A stretch of DNA of 64,000 bases from Corythucha ciliata (Eukaryota; Arthropoda; Insecta; Hemiptera; Tingidae): assembly GCA_038030265.1 (NCBI GenBank), contig CM075937.1, positions 29,058,198 to 29,122,197 on the forward strand, in the 5' to 3' direction. Shown piece after piece: positions 1-10,672 of this stretch (positions are counted from its first letter, which is position 1; every line of letters starts with the position of its first letter). The notes below the pieces were generated by a model. The model worked only from the letters and a program-made list of their open reading frames with translations. It ran no database searches and was not told the DNA's origin. The translations under genes were made by a program, and so were the position numbers.

Positions 1-884
1 GTGTCCAAAGCGCCCAAAAATGGGTGGGCATAGGAAAGACCACAGCTCGGTCATGGCAGGAATCACATAGGACACTTCTCGCCCGCTTGAGCGCGTCATT
101 AGACACTCCAGTGCCTATCTAACTCGTAACCGGGCATTTCAAATAATTATTTTAAACCACAAATTTGTACACCTTCCTAGCCGGACAGACCATAGAGGGA
201 CGCATTTGTCCCGGATTCAAATTAAATTTCTTAAATTTAAAGTCGCAGCATAATAATTATTTGGTAACAGACCAAATAATTTGATTAGAAGACTCGGTTG
301 ATCATCTCAAGACTGAAATGAGCGCCTGCTGCAGTCAATTCCGTAGGTTGTGATGAAATAATTAGCCTATTTACTTTTATGGATTTCTGCTAGAGCCAAA
401 TCCACAATTTTGAAAAAAAGAAAAAGCTAGAGCCATTAGCCGCCGTTGGTTTGCGTATATTTTTTTATTTACTTTTATTTTATTTTACTTTATTTACTTA
501 TTTACGTTTTTATTATTATTATTTTTTATCATTTACTTATTTTATTTTATTTTAATTTTATTTTATCGGTCCATGGGAAAGTGAGCATTGAATTTTTGGA
601 AAGTATTTTGGACCCCCCCCCCCCCCAAATCGGGTTCGAACAATGGGCAATGAACGCGCTTTCATTTCAGGCACCAGTGAACCATTCCATTGGCTTGGTG
701 GGGGAACCACATGCGTTGAATAGCATGTAACGGGACAAGCTTCATTTTTTTCTAAATGTGTATCATGCCCTGATTTTTATCAATTGTATTTTGTTGATAA
801 AAATTCAACTGTAAAATTCAAAATTCAATTAAACTGTTGATAAAAATTCTTGATCAATAATGGGTCTGAGTAGATTGTCTCTAA
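1..884. other. Non-coding stretch
   Basis: I see no gene here. Positions 455-570 are a T-rich low-complexity tract and 611-626 is a C run. The short open frames are low-complexity translations without recognisable domains. Confidence 0.6.
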
Positions 885-1000
885 TAGCGTTTTCCATTTA
901 CATAAAATTCTGCTCTGGAGCAATTCTTTTCCACCTGTTTTCTCTATTAACAATTAATATTTTAATTCAGAGCAGAATTTTATGTAAACGGAAAATGCTA
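885..1000. mobile_element. Short inverted-repeat element (MITE-like), 116 bp
   Basis: The first 33 or so bases and the last 33 are near-perfect reverse complements (left arm begins TAGCGTTTTCC, right arm ends GGAAAATGCTA) around a short loop. A related but degraded copy with the same ATAATTCTGCTC core and a CTGCTCCAGAGCAG palindrome lies at 44035-44072. It encodes nothing and is probably a non-autonomous DNA transposon. I do not see a convincing target duplication beyond TA. Confidence 0.6.
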
Positions 1001-1438
1001 AAAATAAATTCAATTTTCCTGAAATGCTCCTGCGGAATCGTTCGAATTTTTCTGCGCCTAAGAGATCCAAATTTTAGATCCCTACACATCCTACTAACAT
1101 TAGGACTCACGAGCCCGCACTGATCCCGAACGCTCTACACCGGATGCACCCAAGCCCAACCTACATTCGTTTGTTCGCGATCGCCTTTAGGATTAGGTTG
1201 CACTGGTGCACATTTGTACAACCTAGTGCCAGCTCCGCAATCAGACCTCTCGTACGCAATGATTTTTGCCGGGGCGCTACGCTGAAGGAGTAACAAAATA
1301 CCTTGCACAAGTCCGGAGGGGTGTGAAATGAAATAGCACCAGTGGCAGTAGAACCAGGTGGCTTCAATTTTTCATTTCTGATCGTGCCGTGTTGAAATAT
1401 TAGGCGTCTCTCAAACGTGAATTCTTGGCTTAAAATCA
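1001..1438. other. Non-coding stretch
   Basis: No gene, repeat array or RNA structure that I can support. The minus-strand open frame at 1161-1367 has no recognisable domain. Confidence 0.5.
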
Positions 1439-1885
1439 GGGGGGTTATTCTGTAAATTTCAAAGTTTACGTGTCGTAAAATGGAAGAAGGGCGAGGGGAG
1501 GTACCTCGTTGTCGTGGGTTTCATTTTACGACATCTATTGAATTAAAATGAGGAATGTTCACGCGAGAATGTGTGATCTCGAAGAAAAAATAATAAATAT
1601 TTAAAGGCGCGTTTACACGGTTGAATCTCATTGCTCAATATGATGGAAGACATTTCATTGAATGGCTACGGCATCTCGTTTATAATAGAAATGTGATGGA
1701 GCAACATCATTGAAAATATATGTTTACACATTTCAATTTGATTGAATCAATGAAATTAAGCCATGAGATTAAACCGTGTAAACGCGCCTTAAATGTGTGG
1801 AAAAACCAAGGCAATAGGGTACATCCTCTCTCCCTCCTTCCAAGTTTCGACACGTAAATTTTGAAAGTTACAGACCCCCCCCCCC
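1439..1885. mobile_element. Inverted-repeat element with a nested MITE
   Basis: The left arm (about 1440-1502: a G run, TCTGTAAATTTCAAAGTTTAC, then CGTGTCG and a purine-rich end) is matched in reverse complement by the right arm (about 1825-1885: purine-poor, then CGACACGTAAATTTTGAAAG and a C run). The arms are roughly 60 bp with scattered mismatches. The interior holds a complete younger MITE at 1605-1789. No coding capacity is visible. Confidence 0.55.
1605..1789. mobile_element. Harbinger-type MITE, 185 bp, TSD TAA
   Basis: Terminal inverted repeats begin AGGCGCGTTTACACGG and are nearly perfect over about 28 bp. TAA flanks both ends (1602-1604 and 1790-1792), the 3-bp target duplication expected of PIF/Harbinger elements. 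It sits inside the larger inverted-repeat element at 1439-1885. The GCGTTTACAC terminus is shared with the element in the transporter intron at 7821-7996. Confidence 0.75.
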
Positions 1886-2325
1886 CAAGTTGTCTCTACC
1901 TAAAAATCGTGTGATTCGCGTTGGTTTGAGAGACGCATTATGACTGTAATTTGTAGTACTACTGTACGAAATTGTACACATTGGTCAGAATTGAGTATCT
2001 TGCGGGATGGAGGGGATGGGGATTTTAGTGTCAAAATGCCTTAAACTCTGACACATTAAAAAAAAAAAAAAAAATCCTGTGATAAAATATGTGCCATTTT
2101 TCATCTGCGAGTGAAAACTGAATGAGCGACCACGCCTCTCTGTGGATTGACTGCTTCTGCAACCCCTGTAATTTCAGAAACCTGTTCACTTTTTCTTTTC
2201 AAGTAGGCGCATAGTTTTAAAAAAATTCAACGAACTTCCAAGCCCATCGAGGGAGAGAGGGGTAAACATAGCCAAAGCCCATCCGGGGCCATTGTTTCTC
2301 GAAACTCTAGGCATTTCTCCTGATC

Positions 2326-2420
2326 GGTAAACCACGCCGAATTTTTATCTTATAAGATAATCTTTCATCTAATCAGATAATCCTTTTATCTGATAAAATA
2401 AAAATTCGGCGTGGTTTACC
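2326..2420. mobile_element. 95-bp palindromic element
   Basis: The arms GGTAAACCACGCCGAATTTT and their exact reverse complement close the element at both ends. The interior is a series of TTATCTGATAA-like words, so nearly the whole unit can fold back on itself. It is probably a very short MITE and has no coding capacity. Confidence 0.6.
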
Positions 2421-3450
2421 TTTCACAGATCCGCAGCCAGTAAGACCGAAAATCACCATAAAAAAATTATTTTACCGGAAAAAAAGGACTTCAGCGTACT
2501 TTTTCCATTCAAAAAGTATAAAGTATAAAACGCAGAAAAAAGTACAATACTTTTTTGAAAGGGTAGGGTTGGTAACCCTACTGAGTACCCCCATCAGCTT
2601 CCAACAAGATCTAACATCACTGTAGAACTTCCTGAAAATTAAAATTAGACTTTGATATCGAATATTGATGCAGAAATGGAGCCAAAATTTATGTGCGAAG
2701 ATTGGGCGAGGGTTGACTGGGAAGAAGTCAAGGAAACCCGCCTGAAACCCCCCCCCCCTTAAGGGACTTCCGAAAAGTTTGAAAATTTCGGGATTTTGTT
2801 TGTGGCCCGGGCCCCCGTGGAGCTGGGCTTGATAGCACCTTAAGCTTGATGAACCGCTACAAAATTACATTACTCGGATCTAAATATCAGTGAATTCGAA
2901 GGTATAGATATCCACCAAATTAGGACGGTGCATGTATCGGGAATTTTGGTCAGTGAAACTTTTTTTTTTTACTGTGAAATCTGGTTAAATAATCCGTTTT
3001 TTCCGGAATAATCCGAAGGCACCATTTCTCACCATTGACCCGAGTGAAATATAATTTATTCCTCATTGCAAGCTTGCAGTTGTTTTTTGTGGGTTGGACT
3101 GTTCGTACATCTTTGAGGATTTTTAATGCCAGTCCTCCCCCCCCTCTTCAAACCCAGGTTCCTTCTTTCCAAGTGCCAAAACCTGGTCTCCTCCGTAACT
3201 AAAAGTCCCGAATGTTAGTATAAAAGGTTACAAAATCAATAAACTTATGAGAATTTGAAACAAGAAACACCGTTCAACTCACTAAAAAATAAATCAAGCT
3301 GCAAATTGACAAATTAAAACAAAAATTATCTCGTCTTGGCCTTTGACAAAGAGAAGTTTGAAGTGCACTTCTCGGATTAACTTTCCCTGCTTATCTTTCT
3401 GACCTCCCTACGATACATTGCCTTGACTACATTATTGAGACAACGAAATT
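2421..3450. other. Non-coding stretch with a dispersed repeat copy
   Basis: No gene is visible. Positions about 2625-2745 resemble 9527-9652 over roughly 115 bp (shared blocks such as TGATGCAGAAAT / TGGTGCAGAAAT and GTCGAGGAAAC / GTCAAGGAAAC), so both are diverged copies of one dispersed repeat. Confidence 0.45.
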
Positions 3451-3646
3451 AAGGAACCTTTAAAGACGAGTAGACGCATACGGCGCCATGTTCGTTCTTA
3501 TCAGTTTAATAAGAGTGGTTGGGGATGGTTTGTTGACATCCACAAAACATCAACAAAATGTGGATTTTACAAGATAATTGATAAGAGCGAACATGGCCAC
3601 ATGGGGTCTGTGATTTGACCTGTCGATCTGATTATAGGTTCTCTAA
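3451..3646. mobile_element. MITE, copy 1 of a two-copy family
   Basis: It begins AAGGAACCTTTAAAGACGAG and ends ATAGGTTCTCTAA. The ends are diverged inverted repeats, and an internal pair GCCATGTTCG...TCTTATCA / TGATAAGAGCGAACATGGC is a strong inverted match. A second copy of the same sequence is at 25788-25976. Two independent copies with the same ends support a mobile unit of about 190 bp. Confidence 0.7.
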
Positions 3647-4570
3647 TGAAATTAGAGGGATTTTGCAACCAGTTCCGTAAACGATAAAGTTGATTTTTGT
3701 GTACGCGTTGCTAGGGTAGTTAACATTTCGATGGTTGAAATGTGAATATAGCGTTATCGTTAGCGCTAGCGGAGCTGTTTACAAAATCTCTCTATTGTTT
3801 AGTATTTTTTTAAATTAGTGAGTTCCACCAAGATCATTCAAATAACCATTCTTTTCTGTTCACAGTGCAAACGGTGAAACTGAAAAATGGCTAAAAGAAC
3901 CAAAATCAACCCAAGGACAGGAAACAGCCACAGAGCAATGCGCTTCGATATTCGACTTGAGATTCGACCCGAATAGTAAACAAAGCAAGACTGCTCACAC
4001 AAAGCTTTATCCACAGGTAACTTTTTTCGCCTGGCATCGCTTAAAAAAAGTTCAAAGGTCAAAATCAGTCTCATTCATATAGAATTTTCGTGTAGTTCGA
4101 TAACCTGTTGAATAAAGTAATGAAAACTGGGTAACTAGTTCCGCATCGCAAATCTTTGTTATTCGGGTGGCTTAGCTAAGTTCACGTTCTCATTTCCGTA
4201 ATCAAGTTGGTATGTTGTTTGACGCAATGACATTTAATAAAAGCTATTCCTGCATCTGTGAGGTATCTATTTCGTTACTGTTTTGTGTTATAAATGCGTT
4301 GGATCTTATTGTTTCAAAAATATTTTTAGATGTTGATAAAGTTTTCTTGGTAAAATCCCATCGATTAGTTATATTAATAGGCTGAGATTAGTTTAACTAA
4401 TTATACCGGAAAGCTGATTTCCCAAAAGAAATGTTGAAAATTCAGTTCTTCACCTGCCAGTCGTTGCCCGTTTATTTAAATGTCAACGTTAGTCTTACAA
4501 TAAGTCAGTTAGTCTTCATCTAACGCACGCTATCATCAACCTTCACCGCACAGTTCATTTTGTATTTCCA
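3647..4570. other. Region upstream of the sugar transporter
   Basis: No coding sequence is seen. It should contain the transporter promoter and perhaps a non-coding exon. A TCAGT initiator-like word lies at about 4505, and a pyrimidine-rich stretch ending TTTCCAG at 4570 could be the acceptor of the first coding exon. Neither the start of transcription nor a TATA box can be fixed from sequence alone. Confidence 0.35.
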
Positions 4571-4599
4571 GTACCTTGGTACTTCTCTTGCAAAAAGAA

Positions 4600-7500
4600 A
4601 TGTATTTTAATTTTTTTAATGGTGGTGGTGGTGACGCTATCCGGTCACAGCCTTGGGGAAAAGTGAGTATGTAAAGCACAATTTTATTAGAAAGAGAGCG
4701 AGTTTAAACTGATTTTTGACTAGGAAAATTCAAGCTTTTCTTCCTTCAACAAATGGGATTCTTGATTGTTTATAAAACCATGTGGTTCTGTTGAAAGACC
4801 CTATATAGAAATTTAATAATTTTTTAGCTCCCCGATTTTGGTTATGCCGTAAAATTTGACCCTCGGAAGGTTAATCGAGCCTCAGGGGTGTTAAAATGTA
4901 AAAAAAATGACTACCGTCGAAGAGGAAACAATTCATGGTGCGAAAATGCTGTCCGGCGTCCACTGTTATCGTGGTAATTTCGCTTTATTTGTATCAAGTT
5001 CTAACCTTCATTTGACTGAAAGCCTCTCCTTTAAGGGGTCCATAGACGTACAATAAATATTGCGCAATAAATTTGTACAATATTTCGTTTCCAGATGTTT
5101 AGGGATAAAAAAATAGGTTGTTCATTGTATTGTGCAACCCATCAATACATGCCACAAACGTTCAATTTTATTGTACAACCCCTATTATTGTACGTTTATG
5201 GGCCGCTTTATTTAATCGACCACAATCCACCTGTAATTCTTACTTATTTTCCCCGTCGGTTTTAAAGAAAAACAAAATCGAAACCACTATATGGCCACAA
5301 ATATATAAAAAAATCGTCCACTGACGTTATCAACCTGCTCAAAATAGTCAATTTCAAGGGTAGAATGTGGAATTGGGAAACAACGGGTATTTTGTTGAAA
5401 GTCAATACCTAAGCTAAATTGGATGACATAGCCACAAACGCACCGTGATGTACGTGCCACCTGCCCCCGAAAAGGAGTTTGATGCTGTTAAGGGCGTGCC
5501 AAACGTGTATCGTATAGGCATACCTAGATAGACATATTGCTACAGACTGGGAAGAAAAGAGAACTAACAATAAGATAAGCTAACTTTTCACTCGCATGGG
5601 GGGTTAATTTTAACGTATGCATCCTTAATCCCTACCTGAAAATTCTAGAAGGATCACAAAAGAAGTATGGGAAGAAGTGCTGCTTAGTTCTTCAAGCCAC
5701 AACCTTTTTTCTATGAACGTGAGTTGATCTTGAATTAATGGGAAGTAACACGGGCTAGATAACTGTTCGATAGTACATGGAAGCCTTCCTTATCCTTGCT
5801 TAAAAAACCCTATATTTAGCGGGAAATTAAGGGTCCGCTTCTTTTCCCCCACCAACTTGAAAGGAAGATCAGCGTTAGGAAATATTCTCAACTCTCAAAA
5901 ATCAGTTTGAGGTCCTCCCTTATTATGCATAGATAGCTGCGCAGGTATCACGTTGTTACTTTGTTTCTGATGTAACCTTGAAAACGCGTTGGAATACCGC
6001 GATCACTTCTTATCTTATCACCAATTCTCAAATCACGATCAACAACTAATCACGATTACAATGTAAACACTTATATCAGAATTCATGTGAGTCGTTATTG
6101 GCAACTAATCACGATCAATTTTGTTGGTGAAAATGGGCCTTAGGCCTAATGGGAAAATGGACCTAAGGCCCATTTTCACTAACAAAATTGATCTTCTTTA
6201 AAGTTGATCGTGATAAGTTTCCAATAACGGCCCATATGAATTCTGATGTAAGTGATTACGTTGTAATCGTGGTTAGTTGTTGATCGTGGTTTAAAAAGTT
6301 AGTGAAATCGCGCCTTAGTTATTAGTTTTTATCAAACTTAACGAATGATTATTCATACAATGTGCTTACATCTTTAACAGATCTTGGCATGCATTGCTGC
6401 AGCTTCTTTTCATTTTCCTGTCGGTATCGTCGTGGGATATTCGGCAATTCTGATTCCTCAACTCGAAGATCCCAACACAGAAATCCCAGTCACCAAAGAC
6501 GAGACGGCGTGGCTTGGTTGGCATAGTTTGAATTAATTAAATTTAGCACAGGCCCTGAATTATGTTATATTGTTTTTTCTTTAGCGAGTCTTGCCGTACT
6601 GGTCGTACCCGTGGGCGCGTTCCTAACAGGTTGGGTCATGGAAACGATAGGCCGGTTGAACACGATTCGAGTCGCTTCCATACCTTACGTGATCGGTTGG
6701 ATTCTTATTGCGACTGCGCAGAACCTGTGGCAGCTCTACGTTGGGCGGTTCCTCACGGGGTTCGCGATCGGTAAGTAATTGTAACGTTATTATCGCTCCA
6801 AATGAATAATGTAAACAAATAATCCTCTCGTTTTCTTCAAATTAACAGCCATGGGTCCCAGTCCAGCCATTGTGTACATCACCGAAGTGGCGCGACCTGA
6901 TCTTCGAGGTTCGCTCATATGCACTGGCCCGTCAATGACCTCGTTGGGTAACTTTAACGGATGTTGGTTTACTTCTGGAAATCAGGGCTTGCGAAAACAA
7001 TTTGACGGCAAGCCTTTTGTACTGTAGCTTAAAATCCTGGTAATTTTTGTTGTTGTAGGAATGCTCTTGATATACACGATGGGAGCCTATCTGCATTGGC
7101 GAGTCATCGCATGGATTGGTATTGCCTTCTGTCTCATTCCCCTAGCTGCTATGGCTGTTTGGTCGCCTGAAAGCCCCGTTTGGCTCGTATCAAAGGGCCG
7201 CCGCGAGAAAGCCTTAAAAGCGTACAAATTTCTAGCTCGAGGAGAATCTGATGTAAGCGTGAATTTTAGTTTACTTCCAACTTGCTATTTATTAAATAAC
7301 GGATTTTTCCGGAAAAATACGTTAATTTAGGACAGCATTGCTGAAAGACAAGTGGCAGAAGTTGAGAAAGAAATCAGCTCAAAGAAGAAAAATGAAAACG
7401 ATAATGAACCTGTTATAAAGAGGTTCGTCAAAGGCTTCGGAAAGCCCACTGGCTATAAGCCACTGTTCATTCTCTTCATGCTTTTCTTTTTTCAACAATT

Positions 7501-8527
7501 TTCCGGCGTTTATATCACCATTTTCTATGCTGTAACGTTTTTCAAAGTAAGTGATTGATCCTAGCTGAGTGGTCCCGAAGTATAACACACGTAAAATTTG
7601 GTTTGCAGGAAGTGCGCAGTGGCCTAGATCCCTATCTATCGTCAATTCTGATTGGTCTCATCCGTATGCTGATCGGATTATTGACGTCGGCACTACTGAG
7701 GCGCTTTGGCCGGCGAACTTTGTGTATTTACAGTGGGCTGGGCATGTCTGTGTGTCTGACGATTTCCGGTTATTTTACTTACATGATATACAACGGTAAG
7801 TTATAATTTAATTGTTGTTAAGGTGCGTTTACACGAAAGAGGCTTGAAATTTAGCGTCAGACACAAATTTCCTTGGTGTAAACGCAGACTTCCAGAAATG
7901 TTTATCATAATTTGTACAGTCAATGAATTTACGTCTGACACTTTACGTTTACGTTGAGACACAAGAGTCGCGGGACACTTCAGTGTGAACGCACCTTTAT
8001 TTATGTCCTGAAAAGAAATCTGTAAAAACACGTGCATATTCTAGGATCATTGGAGTCATCAGCTGTACCGATCGTCTGCCTTCTTCTCTACATGTCCTTG
8101 TCAGTCATCGGTCTAATGTCCATTCCTTGGACAATGACTGCAGAGCTTTTCCCCCTCGAAATGCGAGGTATGGCCCAGGGATTCATTGTCTCTCTGGCCC
8201 ATTTGATAATGTTTGCGGCTTTACAGAGCTACAGGTAAATTTTGAATTAGAGTTATTTAAAGTATTCATAATATTACCTCTCAATTTTCCTTTTCAAGGC
8301 ATTTATCCGACCTTCTTGGTGGTTCCTACGGTGTTCAGTGGCTGTTTGCGGCAGTCTCGTTCGCTTCTGTCATCTTCGTTTACATTTTCCTTCCTGAGAC
8401 GCACAGGAAAATGCTCACGGAAATTAACGACTATTTCAAAACCAACACTGTATACATCGGGTCGAAAAAGAAGCGAAATTATCAGGCGGCGGCCACAACT
8501 AACACCAACACTTCCAATGTGATATAA
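4600..8527 (+). CDS. Facilitated trehalose/hexose transporter, Tret1-like MFS protein (9 exons, 499 aa)
   Basis: A facilitative sugar carrier of the plasma membrane. Coding exons are 4600-4662, 6381-6516, 6585-6770, 6849-6947, 7059-7252, 7331-7546, 7609-7795, 8045-8234 and 8299-8527. Every intron starts GT and ends AG, all phases agree, and the sum is exactly 1500 nt. Twelve membrane segments are visible. Diagnostic MFS sugar-transporter motifs are GRLNT after TM2, ITEVARPDLRG after TM4, PESP at about residues 198-201, QQFSG at 281-285 in TM7, RRFGRR after TM8, PWTMTAELFP at 388-397 and PETHRK at 456-461. The N terminus is short (21 residues, Gly run) and the length is normal for the family. 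I chose the start at 4600 because it reads without a stop into a phase-0 donor. Substrate (trehalose or hexose) is inferred from family only. Introns contain a palindromic element and two MITEs. Confidence 0.93.
5034..5207. mobile_element. MITE in transporter intron 1, TSD TTA
   Basis: Inverted ends (AGGGGTCCATAGACGTACAA on the left; the right is the complement of AGCGGCCCATAAACGTACAA) enclose 174 bp. TTA flanks both sides (5031-5033 and 5208-5210). The size and 3-bp duplication fit a Harbinger-type MITE. Confidence 0.65.
5998..6315. mobile_element. 316-bp long-hairpin element in transporter intron 1
   Basis: The whole unit is a near-perfect palindrome centred at about 6150 (GGCCTTAGGCCTAAT...ACCTAAGGCCCATTTT). 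Blocks such as CACGATCAACAACTAA, TATCAGAATTCATRTG and GTTATTGGCAACTAATCACG recur as reverse complements in the other arm. It ends about 65 bp upstream of exon 2. It is probably a fold-back MITE; a transcript through it would form a long hairpin. Confidence 0.7.
7821..7996. mobile_element. Harbinger-type MITE in transporter intron 7, TSD TTA
   Basis: Inverted ends AGGTGCGTTTACAC on the left and GTGTGAACGCACCT on the right enclose 176 bp between TTA duplications (7818-7820, 7997-7999). It fills most of the intron between exons 7 and 8. A partial relative of its right end, GTCGCGGGACACTT followed by GTGTAAACGCACCT, is at about 21969-22000. Confidence 0.7.
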
Positions 8528-8764
8528 AAAGTGAATTCTTTATTAATATTTCATTTAATTTAACTATTTTCTTCAAATTTCTTTGATTTTTTTTTGGATC
8601 TCATGTTTATTTCTTTTGTTTTTTTACGCGATTTAACTTTGTTGAGGTACTTATTGCGTGAACGTGGTTGGAAGCGCCAATTTCTTAGTACTAGCCATAT
8701 AATTTCATGACTGACGTACCTACTTGTTATGAGTTATGGAGTAGATTCCACCCTTGTCAGCTAA

Positions 8765-8922
8765 AATAAACCCCGTACTAATTTATCTGTGAGAATTACG
8801 CTAAACGTTTTGTATAAGAAAAGACAAGGAAAACGAATGAAAGAAAAGTTTATGTTGGTTCACGACAGCAATGTATTTTTTTAAGGAATATTTTTTTAAA
8901 TGAATATAAATGACTAAATAAA
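8765..8922 (+). terminator. Poly(A) signals of the sugar transporter
   Basis: Canonical AATAAA hexamers occur at 8765-8770 and 8917-8922, 238 and 390 bases after the stop codon at 8525-8527. They are the first such hexamers downstream and give a plausible 3' UTR. Which one is used cannot be decided. Confidence 0.5.
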
Positions 8923-9361
8923 CTCGAATACCCGTGGTCATGGACTTTTTGTTGAAGGAATGAGAGGTGCCTGGCCCACACAGTAGCGAGCAGGCCACTT
9001 GACAGCGACGCGCAGGTGACGCTTCGAATGGGATGGTTTGAATCCAAGGTGATTCAACTTTCTATAGGTGCCACAGATCTTCGGCCATTACTGTTCTTCA
9101 CCTACGTCACGAGCAGTCCCAACCGCCTTTGCGCTGGACCCAGTACATTATTAATTGTTATTGGGTTGTGATTTTTGAGAATTCATAAACTTCAATTTCA
9201 AAATTAACTTGCTCTGCTGCTCTAGGGAGAGCAATCGGGAGTAAAGGACTGCTGGTGACGTTAGTCTCCACCAATCACCCCTCCCAATCCACAATCTGCG
9301 GCACCTGCAGTATAGTTAAGTCACCTTGGGTTGAATCTATTACCAGTGTTACAATTACAGT
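8923..9361. other. Non-coding stretch
   Basis: The overlapping minus-strand open frames here have no domain that I recognise, and no splice structure supports them. Confidence 0.45.
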
Positions 9362-9563
9362 GGATTTCAATGTCTCATTTAAATCTTCAGGAAATTCCGC
9401 ACCATGCGATCTTCTTTTTTCATATTTCACCCCTAAAATAAAAACGTAAAACGCACATAAACTTGTGCCTTGAAAATTCACCCTCTTTCGACGACTTATT
9501 TAGGAAAGCAAGATCGTACGGTTGTGCGGAATTTCCTGAAGACTTAAATGAGACCTTGAAATC
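9362..9563. mobile_element. Inverted-repeat element with 55-bp arms
   Basis: The left arm (9362-9415) reads ATTTCAATGTCTCATTTAAA followed by TCTTCAGGAAATTCCGCAC. The right arm (about 9509-9563) is its reverse complement with a few mismatches. The right arm continues into the dispersed repeat shared with 2625-2745, so this may be two opposed copies of one repeat. Confidence 0.55.
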
Positions 9564-10664
9564 CAGGATTGGTGCAGAAATACGGCGATAATTTACGTAA
9601 CGCGGAATAGGCGAGGTATGATTGGAGGGGGTCGAGGAAACACAAGTAAGACTACCCCATAATGCTAAGTAACAGTTTGAATGATTAAATTGACGTCTGT
9701 AGCTTGTCTCGAGGATCGTCATTAATGGCAAAACTGGACGTTTCGAAGATGGAACTGTCAGGTACTATAAAATCAAAACTTATTTGAATAATTCTTCAAC
9801 AAAAATTTGTATCTCGCACTATATGTATACATACAGGGTGGATGCGTATTGCGTCCAAGTGTAAAGAAAAACATTGGGTAAAATAAGACCTCATTTGCGA
9901 TCGAAAACACCCCATAAACCATGATCCGAAAATCAAACCCCTTCGAGATATGATTTTTTAAACATCTTTTTAGGATAACGTCATTTTTCTTAACTAAATG
10001 CGACTAACTCGCTTCCCAGCTGACTTTCTGCAACTTTTGACGCTGGATTCGGGAAGAGCACACTCTTTTCCGTCTGGCCTAGCTATTTTCGTCAAAAATA
10101 ACTATTTTCTGTGTCCTCGGCAGGTCTTCCAAGTTGTGCGAAACGGAGATTTTCAATGTTTCAATAAAAGGCAACCGCCACTTGCCCATACTAAAACTAC
10201 ACTTATCGACTTCCCATGGATCGGAAAAACTTTTTCAACGTGTCCCTTTCAAAATTACTCATGAGCGTTTGTTTCATTAATTGGCGATTTTTCGGCAGAA
10301 ATTTTCGTGCCTCTAAATAGCTCATCTGCTTTCCCTCCATTATTTTATTATTGGAGAGCTCTAGTAGAAAATAAGGCAAAGAAACACAACAAACCACTCT
10401 CCGACAGCTACAACAGGTGAATTTTTTTCGGAAGGCGCCTAATGACACAAACATGCTAGCTGGCGTGTTTGAAACGACCTAAATCTTCAAAAATCGCGTA
10501 TTTATTAACAGTTGGATTATTTTACGAACCCATCACGATTTAAGCTCTATTTTAGCATAAATAAACCTTAAAAATATAGATTTATGAATACGTTCTGGCC
10601 CATGAAACTGCCTCATTACAGTGAAAAACAACGTTAATGAATAGAAGGTACTTTCATTTTTTCG
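9564..10664. other. Non-coding stretch
   Basis: Apart from the repeat shared with 2625-2745 at its start, I see no gene, array or element boundary. Short open frames at 9998-10264 and 10203-10454 lack recognisable domains. Confidence 0.45.
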
Positions 10665-10672
10665 CTAGTAAT

